Source: Boesenbergia rotunda
Lineage: Eukaryota > Streptophyta > Magnoliopsida > Zingiberales > Zingiberaceae
NCBI GenBank assembly: GCA_024364735.1
Contig: JAGFNQ010001609.1
Coordinates: 1-64,000, forward strand
Length of the DNA stretch: 64,000 nucleotides
Reading direction: 5' to 3'
Shown here: positions 53,827 to 64,000 of the stretch, piece by piece
Position numbering within the stretch: position 1 is the stretch's first letter
Layout: each line of letters starts with the position of its first letter
Made by a program: the position numbers and the translations under genes
Notes under the pieces: generated by a model
Database searches by the model: none
What the model was told of the DNA's origin: nothing
What the model saw: the letters and a program-made list of their open reading frames with translations, nothing else

Positions 53827-56038
53827 TGTTGGGACCGGGTGCATGTTGACAAGGATACGGGTTCGTAAAATTTTAAATTTTTACGTGCAGCGGAAGAATT
53901 AGCATAAAATAATTTCTCAAATTATTTTAACCACGTATCTAGCATGCAACCTTATGATGTGTGGACATGATCATAAATTAAAAATTTGTGGAAAAGTAAA
54001 CTAATTTACTTAGTACCTCGCGTAACTCGAAGTAAGGGATGAGATCCAACCGTAGCGTCCCTTGGAAGCTCCGCCTCTATTCGCGTCCACGCCGAGTTCT
54101 CTTCGGGATGACTTCGGAAAGTCACGAGTTTTGTGACGACGAGAACTACTAGATTCTCTAAAGGCACAACTAGAATATCAAGAGAAAAGATAGAAACTAA
54201 CCACTAAGTAACGGAATCAAAATTCCGAATGGGAAGGAAGGAGTCGCGATCCGTTTCTTCTTCTTCGGCACCTTCTTGGTGGATGAAGCTCTCGGCCACC
54301 CTTGGGATGTGCGCCGGCCCTAGGGGAGGAGAGAGAGCCGGCCCTAGAGAGAGAAAGGGGCGGCGGCCTAGAGAGAGAGAGAGAGAGTTAGAGAGAGAGA
54401 GGGAGCTACTAATCTCTTGATTAATTGATTGGATTTCAAGGCTTTCCTTTGGTTCCTTTATATAGTAGCCTCTCCCTTGCCAAGTCTCCCCTTTAACGAA
54501 ATTAACGGAATAAATTTTTCATAAGAAATTTATCTTATAAATTTTCTTATGAATTATTTCGTTATGCCTAGTTTTATTATAACTAACTTTATAATAAAAC
54601 AAATACATCTCTCCTTTTATTATGGAATAAAATTTACAAGAAATTTATAAATTTTTCTTAGCATGGAAAAATCAATTCATAATTGATTTTATAAAATTAA
54701 AATAAATCATTCCATGGATCATTTTAATTTCCATAAAAAGAATAAATTTCTTTATACAAATTTCTTTATCCATAATTTATAAAACAAATCGCGCTAGATT
54801 TATTTTATTAATTAAACCAAATAAATTGGTTTCTCCCCATGATGGTGGCCGGCGAAACCGAGCCGAACCATTCGCGAATTAAACTCATTTAATTCGCCCA
54901 ATAAGCCTTCAAAAGACTTAGCCATTTTTAGCTTCCGTTGCGCCTCTGATTAATTCAGATTCGACTTATTTCTCTTGATTGGAAAATCTAATTTTCAACT
55001 CGTTTTAAATCCCTCGGATTACTCGTAATGCGTGTGACTAAATAGGCTTTCGATTTATGTTGGCCGTCTATAATCAACCAATTATAGAACGATCATGAGT
55101 GGCACCTAGTAGTACATCATGACCCCCAATTAATCGAAAGATAAACGGTTGACCTCAGAAGTAATTCTGAAACCCTTCAGCAGCTCTAATGAATCGTGCC
55201 CCATTCCCTTCACCATCTTATACCCACTTGGTTCAGGACATGGTCTGTTTGTGTCAGTCCCCACTAGACTGACTACGTCACACCTAGCCCAAGTAGTGTC
55301 TTTCTCGTCTTTTGGATTTCTAATTACTCTCATGTATTTAAGAGACTCATACTCTAAACATGATATGCTCTGGCCAGAGGCTTTGAGTACCAATCCGACG
55401 ATAGGCCTGGGTATACATCTCCTCGCAAGGAGTGGTGAATCCTTTGTAGGCTGTTCAAACATCTTCGGGCACTTCGGCTTATACCCAATCATCCTGGGTC
55501 CACACCTCCTTGGAGATGCTTGCTTAAGATGTTAAAGTATAAGTCTCCATGACCAAGATGACTTAAACACCGCAAGTCAAAGGAACATCGCACTTAAGCT
55601 GCAGTAAGAACTTCATTGACATATCTATATAGATTACCATATGAAGTTTTACAGCTAGTCACTCCAATGAACTAGTTCCCTTAACTAGCATCCATGTTTA
55701 TCTCCGGACATCCCAATGTCTCCAGCCAGTGAGAATCAGCTGATTAGAGAATAACCCATGCTAGTCTCAACAGAATTGATAGTGTCCGTATTTATCAATT
55801 CATCGACTAGGGATATTTTCAATACTTCACAATTGCACATGTAGAGATAATCACTAGTTGTGATCCCATCACAAATTCTCTTATGCTGTGAATTGTATTG
55901 CGGACATTCAGTAGATGAGTTTAAGATCCCAATCAAATACACAAATATGTGTACTCAAATAGTGAATTAGCATTTATTAAATAAATGTTTACAATCATAA
56001 GGCGATTGCCTTAGGACACTTCTCTCATATCACTAACA
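53827..56038 (-). repeat. CopF 3' LTR (2212 bp)
   Basis: Plus-strand ends TGTTGGGACCGGGTGCA and ATCACTAACA. A GA microsatellite lies at 54365-54410. By eye it differs from the right LTR by about 20 substitutions plus a short indel near 54740. No gene; the 128-codon and 120-codon frames at 55130-55535 recur in the other LTR only because the LTRs are copies. Confidence 0.95.
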
Positions 56039-56050
56039 AACTCCCACTTG
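56039..56050 (-). other. CopF polypurine tract
   Basis: Minus strand AAGTGGGAGTTT directly before the 3' LTR. Confidence 0.8.
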
Positions 56051-56052
56051 GC

Positions 56053-59000
56053 CTAATGCCAATCGCTACGGTATCCAATACCACAGGCTCTAACATGACC
56101 CTCAAACTTGTTCTGAGGCAAGGCCTTAGTTAAAGGATCCGCTAAATTCCTTTCAGTGGGAATTTTCTCAATTTGTATATCATTCCTACTTATAATCTCT
56201 CTTATCAGATGATAGCGGCGAAACACGTGTTTGGATCGCTGATGAGACCTTGGTTCCTTTGCTTGTGCAATAGCTCCATTGTTGTCGCAGTAAACCGACA
56301 CTGCTCCATCAATGGTTGGAACCACGCCAAGTTCTGAGATGAACTTCTTGATCCAAACTGCTTCTGTGGTAGAATCCGCTATGGTGTCTTGTTTGGAACT
56401 TTTCCAACTTACTGCGCCTCCATTCAAAGTAAATACGTATCCAGACTGTGATTTGGAGTCATCCTTATCTGTCTGGAAACTGGCATCTGTATACCCATGT
56501 ATTACCATATCTCCTTCTCCATATATTAGGAACACATCCTTAGTTCTTCTTAAGAACTTAAGGATTGTCTTGACAGCCACCCAATGATCCATTCCTGGAT
56601 CCGACTGGTATCTGCTCGTGACGCTTAGAGCATACGATACATCGGGCCTAGTACATAACATAGCATACATGATAGATCCTATCGCGGATGCTTAAGGAAT
56701 CTTATTCATGCAAATCCTCTCGTCTTCTGTGCGCGGACATATAGACTTTGAAAGGTTGATCCCATGCCTGATGGGAAGGTAACCTTTCTTGGATTCCGAC
56801 ATGCTAAACCTTTTTAGCACTGGGTCTATATATGTAGACTGCGAAAGACCAAGCAACCGTTTTGATCTATCTCTATAGATTCTAATCCCAAGGATATAGG
56901 TTGCTTCTCCCAGGTCTTTCATGGAGAAAGTTTTGGACAACCAAATTTTAACTGTCTGTAAGACTGATATATCGTTTCCTATAAGTAATATGTCATCGAC
57001 ATATAATACTAGGAATACGACTGCACTCCCACTAACCTTCTTGTACACATAAGGTTCGTCAGGATTTTGTGAGAAATCAAACTCTTTGATTATCTCATCA
57101 AAACGGATGTTCCAGCTCCTGGATGCTTGCTTTAGTCCATATATGGATCGTCGAAGCTTGCATACTTTGGTTTTATCAACCGATGTAAAACCTTCAGGTT
57201 GTATCATGTATACATCCTCAAGCAGGTTTCCATTAAGGAAAGCTGTTTTCACATCCATTTGCCATATCTCATAATCATAATGAGTTGCTATGGCTAGGAG
57301 CATCCGAATGGATTTAAGTATAATTACCTTCCATGTCGGTTTTCTTCTTGAAAACCCACTTGCACCCTATGGGCTTAATCCCTTCAGGTGGGTTAACCAA
57401 GTCCCATACTTGGTTTTCGTACATGGAATCCATTTCCGACTTCATGGCTTCAAGTCATTTATCCCTTTCTGAACATTTCAGAACATCTTCATAACTGATA
57501 GGTTCGTCATCGCTTATGAGTAACACGTTGTTCGATTCACTCATGAGAAATCCGTATCTCTCTGGAATATTGCGTGTCCTATCAGACCTACGAAGAGGTG
57601 GTGTTGTTTTAGGTTCAACTGATAGCTCATCATTATGAGTTATTGGTTGTGGGTCTAGACTAGGTGTCTCTGTAATGTCTATTGGAGTTTCTTGAACTTC
57701 ATCAAGTTCAATGCCACTCCCACTGTTTTCTTGTAAAAGAAATTCTTTTTCCAGAAATACAGCATGCCTTGAAACAAACACCTTTTGTTCCAAGGGATGA
57801 TAGAATTGGTAACCCTTCGTTTCCTTAGGGTATCCAATAAATAGACATTTATCAGACTTAGCATCCAATTTGTCTGATATAGTCCGCTTCACATAAGCAG
57901 GACAACCCCATATCTTAAGGTGATTTAAGTGAGGTTTCTTACTATTCCATGTCTCATATGGAGTAGTAGAGACTACCTTGGTCGGGACTCTATTTAGCAA
58001 GTAAACAGCTGTCTTAAGTGCATAGCCCCAAAAGGATTTTGGAAGAGTTGCATGATTCATCATCGACCTAACCATGTCCATCAAGGTTCGGTTGCGCCTT
58101 TCAGATACACCATTATGCTGTGGTGTATATGGCGGAGTCCATTGGGACAATATCCCATTGTCCCTAAGATAATCTTGAAACTCTTAACTTAAGTATTCAC
58201 CACCCCGATCGGATCGAAGTATCTTAATACTTTTGCCAAGCTGTTTCTCTACTTCATTTCTGAACTCTTTGAATTTCTCAAAAGCTTCAGATTTGTGTTT
58301 CATCAAGAACACATACCCGAATCGTGAGTGATCATCGATAAAGGTGATGAAGTAGCTATAGCCTCCTTGTGCAAGAGTTGACATTGGCCCACATACATCA
58401 GTATGTATTAGACCAAGCAATTCTCCCACTGGATTACCCTTTCCGGAAAAGGGTAATTTGGTCATCTTGCCTTTTAAGCATGATTCGCATGTATCAAATG
58501 AACCGGGTTCAAATGATTCCAAAATTCCACATCGGTGTAATTTGGTCATGCGTTTCTTACTTACATGGCCAAGACGACAATGCCACGTGTAGGAGTCTAT
58601 TCGATTATCTATTCGTGCACGTTTGTTGCTAACTTCGATATTGAAAACATCACTGGATAAATCTAACGTGTAGATACCATTGCACAAAGTTCCATTCCCA
58701 TAAAGAACGCCATTTAAAGTTATGTAACAACAATTGTTACTAAATGATAACCCTTTTCATTCAAACATGAAATAGATACAATGTTCTTTATTAACGAAGG
58801 AACAAAATAACAATTATCCAATTCTAAGACACGTCCAGTGGGGAGCTTTAGCAAATATGTTCCGATGGCAACAGCAGCAATCTTTGCTCCATTTCCAACT
58901 CGCAAATTTGCTTCTCCTTTGACGAGTCTTCTTCTATTCCTTAGCCCCTGTATGTCATTACATATATGTGAGCTACACCCAGTATCAAGTACCCAGGTAT

Positions 59001-59091
59001 TTGAGGAAATAGAGTGACATTCAATAACGAAGATACCTGAAGAGGATGGGGCATCGGATGCCTTATTCTTCAAGGACTCAAGATAAACCTT
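56053..59091 (-). pseudogene. pol: CopF pol: protease, integrase, RT, RNase H
   Basis: Runs on the minus strand from about 59091 to 56053, starting just after the zinc knuckle of gag. Protease with VLDTGCSSHICND (58990); a one-base frameshift near 58740; GAG-pre-integrase YTWHCRLGHVSKKRM ... CESCLKGKMTK; integrase core with HTDVCGP, FIDDHSRFGY, RSDRGGEYL and a stop near 58184, then PPYTPQHNGVSERRNRTLM. The RT start is damaged near 57310, where about 100 bases between the KKKTDMEGN and LKSIRMLLA blocks are missing. The LYVDDILLIGND catalytic box is intact (56992-57003). RNase H from IPYASAIG-type sequence to ADPLTKALPQ. At least one deletion, two frameshifts and a stop: not functional. Confidence 0.92.
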
Positions 59092-59847
59092 GCAGTTTCT
59101 TCGCTAGTGACCCTCCTTGCCACAATGATGGCAAGTTCCTTTTGGTTTCTTTTCAGTCTTTTTGGCCTTTTTCTTCTTTCCCTTATTCTGTTCTTTGGCC
59201 TTCCTCTTAGAACCTTTCTTCGAGGAACCAACTAATAGTACCGTCTTTTGATCCGGCTTTACAGAAGGCTCCACAGTCTTCAGTAGGTTGAGCAACTCAG
59301 GAATGGTGGTCTCTAGTTTGTTCATCCGATAGTTCATCACAAATTGTGAATAACTTTTGGGCAAACAATTCAGAATTAAGTCAATACTTAGTTCATGATC
59401 CATTGCACAACTGAGTGTGCTCAGTTTCTCAATGTACCCCAACATCTTTAACACAAACTGCGAGGCAGAAGTGCCTTCCTACATCTTAGAGGTGAAGAGG
59501 AGTCTGGAGACTTCGAACCTTTCGGATCTCGCCTGCTCTTCAAACAACTCATGAAGATGGAAGATGATGGTATAAGCATCCAAATGCTCATGCTGCTTTT
59601 GCAGCTCAGGTATCATAGAGGCTAGCATGATGCAACTTGCAAGTTCAGAATCGGTCACATATTTCTGATAGGCCACTAACTGGTCTGGAGTTGCATTTTC
59701 CGGAGGACGGCTAGGAAGTTGATCTTCAAGGACATAAGCAAGCTTCTCTGCCTTGAGGACTATCCTCAGGTTTCAAAGCCAGTCCATGAAGTTTGGCCCA
59801 GTCAGTTTATTGGTGTCCAAAATGGAACGCAAGTTTAGAGAAGACAT
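59092..59847 (-). pseudogene. gag: CopF gag
   Basis: From ATG 59847: the LTGPNFMDWL block typical of copia Gag, with TGA two codons later where relatives have Arg (CGA). Then the EQARSERFEVSRLL segment, TAG near 59479 at a former Gln, the LILNCLPKSYSQFVMNY block, a Lys-rich stretch and zinc knuckle CHHCGKEGH-RRNC, with a TAG at 59104 in place of the Trp before the last cysteine. All three stops are C-to-T or G-to-A type; the frame is otherwise intact. Related to CopE gag but much less decayed. Confidence 0.9.
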
Positions 59848-61550
59848 GATCGAGTGATTATCCTAGAAATACAAATTGAGCTTATGTGAGAAGAATGATT
59901 AAAGAATGTATCAACATACATTAATAAAAATCATATTTATTTTTCAAATTGAATAACCCTTTTTATCAATTCGGGAGAACGTAGGAACATCTCCAAATAG
60001 GTTGATATCCAACCATAGATAAGAACCACCTTGGCTGTGGCCATCAAGTTATTCTTAGCTATGAAGGTAGGTAATTATACCGATTACATATCACATATAT
60101 GTAACTATCACTTTATGTTATCAACTAATTGAATGTTTGCATAAATCATTGGGTTGTTAACTCATTAACAAGTATGCAACATTATACATAGCACCCAACT
60201 GCACCTCTCTTTACATCGACCTTGGCTGTGGCACAACAAATCGATGCTCCAAGCTTAAGGCTGACCCATTAATCAAGAAATAGTTTTAATATGGTTGGAG
60301 CTCATTCAACCGCTTAGTCAGGCTTGGATGTGTCCAACAACCAAAACTAAGGATTAACCTCTGACTCTAACTATATTATTCATAAACTAATTCCATGGTT
60401 TGAACATGTTGAGGTTCAAGCCGGGCATGGATGTGTCCATCAACCCAAATGAGAAACAAAACTCCAATTCTAACCATATTAATGGAAGGTGTTGGCCTTA
60501 ATATTTTGTAAGGGGTTTTGGGTCTCATCCTTTCTTTTCTAAGCACATTCATGACATATAATTATGTCATGATTAACGATTTCCTTAATAAAGTATGTAT
60601 GTGACTTAATTTATCAAGTCTCATTAATTGAATTAGGAACCGGATTTCCTAATTCTAATTTCACACTTTATTAAAGGAATTATTTTGAGAAATAATTTCC
60701 TAAATTGTCATAATCAATTTCGAAAATAATATGTTTAATACTTTTATTTCTCTAAATCAAATCTTATTAAATTAAGAGACAATTCCCTTAATTCAACCAC
60801 ATATTATTTTCATGAAAATCTCTTTTATGAAAACTCTATAGGAAACCATTTTCCTAATTAATTTTGGAGACAACAATATATAAGAGCATCACCTCTTAAA
60901 TCATATTTTATTCATGGATTTAATTAATTACAACAAATTGTTTTCTAAGGGTGGCTCCCCGAGGCTCAGATACCCAAAGAAAAGAAATTTGTCGTAAATT
61001 CAATTTGGTCCGCTTCCGAAGCATAACCAAATTAAACATGACAATTTCATTTAAAATTGGGAAATTAAATTACAACAACTAACTTTAAATTGGACGGCTC
61101 CCCGAGGCTCAATCCAAAATAAAGAATTTTATTGATAATTTAAAAACCAATTCAAATTTAATTGTCAATTAATTGTCCATAAATTTGTCTAGACTTTCTA
61201 GAAAGAAAGTGCCCAAAATTGCGAGATTTCATAATAGGTTTTCAGAATAATTGTAAGTTTCTGGTACAAAGAAAACTTACATATTTCCAAAATTGGAAAA
61301 TTTCTAAAATAGAAAATTTCCAAAATTGGAAAGTTTCCAAAGATGGGAAGTTTTCACAATTATCATAAAATTTCAGAAACTAGGATATTTCAAACGTTTG
61401 CGAAATTTCATGAGGATTTCCAAACATCGAAATTCCTAAATCCAAAATTTATAATAATTGGAAAGTTTCCATAATTGAAAATTTTTCCAAAATTAAGATC
61501 ATGACAAAGTTTTCCACAAAACAATTATATGATTATGTCGAACACTAACC
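59848..61550 (-). other. CopF untranslated leader (1.7 kb)
   Basis: No open frame of note. Contains repeated phrases: CTTGGCTGTGG at about 60032 and 60222, GGATGTGTCCA at about 60327 and 60428, and CGGCTCCCCGAGGCTCA-type words at about 60954 and 61095. The last 500 bases are AT-rich with AAATTTCC/GGAAAGTTTCC words. Could hold packaging or translation signals; not shown by sequence alone. Confidence 0.7.
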
Positions 61551-61563
61551 GGCTCTGATACCA
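61551..61563 (-). other. PBS of CopF
   Basis: Minus strand TGGTATCAGAGCC, one base from the 5' LTR. Initiator tRNA-Met type; identical to CopF2. Confidence 0.93.
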
Positions 61564-61564
61564 C

Positions 61565-63795
61565 TGTTGGGACCGGGTGCATGTTGACAAGGATACGGGT
61601 TCGTAAAATTTTAAATTTTTACGTGCAGCGGAAGAATTAGCATAAAATAATTTCTCAAATTATTTTAACCACGTATCTAGCATGCAACCTTATGATGTGT
61701 GGACATGATCATAAATTAAAACTTTGCGGAAAAGTAAACTAATTTACTTAGTACCTCGCGTAACTCGAACTAAGGGACGAGATCCAACCGTAGCGTCCCT
61801 TGGAAGCTCCGCCTCTATTCGCGTCCACGCCGAGTTCTCTTCGGGATGACTTCGGAAAGTCACGAGTTTTGTGCCGACGAGAACTACTAGATTCTCTAAA
61901 GGCACAACTAGAATATCAAGAGAAAAGATAGAAACTAACCACCAAGTAACGGAATCAAAATTCCGAATGGGAAGGAAGGAGTCGCGATCCGTTTCTTCTT
62001 CTTCGGCACCTTCTTGGTGGATGAAGCTCTCGGCCACCCTTGGGATGTGCACCGGCCCTAGGAGAGGAGAGAGAGCCAGCCCTAGAGAGAGAAAGGGGCG
62101 GCGGCCTAGAGAGAGAGAGAGAGTTAGAGAGAGAGGGAGCTACTAATCTCTTGATTAATTGATTGGATTTCAAGGCTTTCCTTTGGTTCCTTTATATAGT
62201 AGCCTCTCCCTTGCCAAGTCTCCCCTTTAACGGAATTAACGGAATAAATTTTTCATAAGAAATTTATCTTATAAATTTTCTTATGAATTATTTCGTTATG
62301 CCTAGTTTTATTATAACTAACTTTATAATAAAACAAATACATCTCTCCTTTTATTATGGAATAAAATTTACAAGAAATTTATAAATTTTTCTTAGCATGG
62401 AAAAATCAATTCATAATTGATTTTATAAAATTAAAATAAACCATTCCATGGATCATTTTAATTTCCATAAAAAGAATAAATTTCTATAAATTTATTTATA
62501 TAAATTTCTTTATACAAATTTCTTTATCCATAATTTATAAAACAAATCGCGCTAGATTTATTTTATTAATTAAACCAAATAAATTGGTTTCTCCCCATGA
62601 TGGTGGCTGGCGAAACCGAGCCGACCATTTGCGAATTAAACTCATTTAATTCGCCCAATAAGCCTTCAAAAGACTTAGCCATTTTTAGCTTCCGTTGCGC
62701 CTCTGATTAATTCAGATTCGACTTATTTCTCTTGATTGGAAAATCTAATTTTCAACTCGTTTTAAATCCCTCGGATTACTCGTAATGCGTGTGACTAAAT
62801 AGGCTTTCGATTTATGTTGGCCGTCTATAATCAACCAATTATAGAACGATCATGAGTGGCACCTAGTAGTACATCATGACCCCCAATTAATCGAAAGATA
62901 AACGGTTGACCTCAGAAGTAATTCTGAAACCCTTCAGCAGCTCTAATGAATCGTGCCCCATTCCCTTCACCATCTTATACCCACTTGGTTCAGGACATGG
63001 TCTGTTTGTGTCAGTCCCCACTAGACTGACTACGTCACACCTAGCCCAAGTAGTGTCTTTCTCGTCTTTTGGATTTCTAATTACTCTCATGTATTTAAGA
63101 GACTCATACTCTAAACATGATATGCTCTGGCCAGAGGCTTTGAGTACCAATCCGACGATAGGCCTGGGTATACATCTCCTCGCAAGGAGTGGTGAATCCT
63201 TTGTAGGCTGTTCAAACATCTTCGGGCACTTCGGCTTATACCCAATCATCCTGGGTCCACACCTCCTTGGAGATGCTTGCTTAAGATGTTAAAGTATAAG
63301 TCTCCATGACCAAGATGACTTAAACACCGCAAGTCAAAGGAACATCGCACTTAAGCTGCAGTAAGAACTTCATTGACATATCTATATAGATTACCAAATG
63401 AAGTTTTACAGCTAGTCACTCCAATGAACTAGTTCCCTTAACTAGCATCCATGTTTATCTCCGGACATCCCAATGTCTCCAGCCAGTGAGAATCAGCTGA
63501 TTAGAGAATAACCCATGCTAGTCTCAACAGAATTGATAGTGTCCGTATTTATCAATTCATCGACTAGGGATATTTTCAATACTTCACAATTGCACATGTA
63601 GAGATAATCACTAGTTGTGATCCCATCACAAATTCTCTTATGCTGTGAATTGTATTGCGGGCATTCAGTAGATGAGTTTATGATCCCAATCAAATACACA
63701 AATATGTATACTCAAATAGTGAATTAGCATTTATTAAATAAATGTTTACAATCATAAGGCGATTGTCTTAGGACACTTCTCTCATATCACTAACA
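61565..63795 (-). repeat. CopF 5' LTR (2231 bp)
   Basis: Same ends as the left LTR. It has about 27 extra AT-rich bases near 62484-62510 and a slightly shorter GA run. Immediately followed by GTAAA and Sir5 coding sequence. Confidence 0.95.
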
Positions 63796-64000
63796 GTAAA
63801 TACAGCCTGCTATGTGCAAAATCGAGTTCTCATCCATAGGTTTTTAGGAAAGACTCCCCACGAACTTTGGTTTGGGAAACCACCTACGGTTAAACATCTT
63901 AGGGTGTTTGGTTGTAAGGTGTTCATCCTAAACACCAAGGATCACCTTGGAAAGTTCACGGCAAAAGCTGATGAAGGGATACTAGTCGGGTACTCCCTCA
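63796..64000 (+). CDS. pol: Sir5 pol, continuation of integrase (runs off the window)
   Basis: After the GTAAA copy the integrase reads on in frame: TACYVQNRVLIHRFLGKTP, HELWFGKPPTVKHLRVFGCK, then FILNTKDHLGKF and ILVGYS, the standard C-terminal integrase segment of Ty1/copia. No lesion in these 205 bases. RT and RNase H are expected beyond the window. Confidence 0.93.

Larger units (their letters stand above)
53827..63795 (-). mobile_element. CopF: complete Ty1/copia element (9969 bp)
   Basis: Minus strand, both LTRs present, duplication GTAAA on each side, PPT next to the left (3') LTR and PBS next to the right (5') LTR. Internal order on the minus strand: long leader, gag, protease, integrase, RT, RNase H. 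Pol motifs place it in Ty1/copia but not in the Sirevirus group; the exact lineage is not assigned. LTRs are nearly identical, yet gag and pol carry several lesions. Confidence 0.95.
48997..64000 (+). mobile_element. Sir5: Sirevirus-type Ty1/copia element, 5' part (CopF nested inside)
   Basis: Plus strand: 5' LTR (48997-51051), PBS, gag, protease and integrase to 53826, interrupted by CopF, then integrase from 63796 to the window end. It is a different family from Sir1/3/4: other LTR, other palindromes, moderately similar Gag. It is the best-preserved autonomous element here. The LTR start is placed at TGTTGACAAC; it could be a few bases further left. Confidence 0.87.

Noticed and set aside
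55130..55535. Overlapping open frames of 120-128 codons, conserved at 62887-63292
   Set aside because: Conserved only because they lie in the two LTRs of one young element. Both strands are open, and there is no family match.

Overview
This window is plant nuclear DNA made almost entirely of LTR retrotransposons inserted into one another. I see no host gene, no rRNA or tRNA gene, no bacterial or organellar gene and no CRISPR array. A flowering plant with a large, repeat-rich genome is the safe conclusion. The mix of Sirevirus-type Ty1/copia elements with Tekay-type (chromodomain) Ty3/gypsy elements fits a monocot, but the species cannot be told from the sequence.

Left half, innermost to outermost. 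A minus-strand Ty1/copia element (CopF2, LTR 54-2279) sits in the gag of a decayed Ty3/gypsy chromovirus (Gyp1, 2280-8417). Gyp1 sits in a degenerate plus-strand Sirevirus (Sir1, 8418-15746), which also carries a solo LTR at 10164-12628. Sir1 sits in another Sirevirus-like element (Sir2, 3' end only, 15747-17512), which sits in the gag of a minus-strand Ty1/copia element (CopE, 17513-30354). The 5' LTR of CopE is split by a composite gag-only element (NG, 20033-29139). NG is flanked by the 5-bp duplication AACTA and contains five full or partial LTRs, one gag remnant and one fully open 534-codon gag, but no pol.

Middle. Positions 30355-32711 are the oldest visible layer. They hold a broken ORF resembling the lone 'putative plant transposon protein' type, a partial LTR-like segment, and a coding-like array of six 33-bp units.

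Right half, outermost to innermost. Sir3 (minus, from 32712) carries a 3.8-kb solo LTR (34647-38466, duplication CTTTT). It is interrupted in its integrase by Sir4 (minus, 41282-48996). Sir4 is interrupted in its gag by Sir5 (plus, from 48997, gag and pol nearly intact). Sir5 is interrupted in its integrase by a complete Ty1/copia element, CopF (minus, 53827-63795, duplication GTAAA). Sir5 resumes at 63796 in the correct frame and runs off the window.

How the parts work. Each autonomous family would make Gag (particle) and Pol (protease, integrase, reverse transcriptase, RNase H). LTRs supply promoter and polyadenylation signals, the PBS binds initiator tRNA-Met, and the PPT primes plus-strand DNA. 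Most copies are dead, largely through stops of the C-to-T (or G-to-A) kind expected from deamination of methylated cytosine. NG could move only with Pol supplied by another element. The most notable signals are the NG composite, short palindromes that recur in LTRs of unrelated families, an 11-copy hairpin array in the Sir5 LTR, and CopF, whose LTRs are young although its genes are dead.
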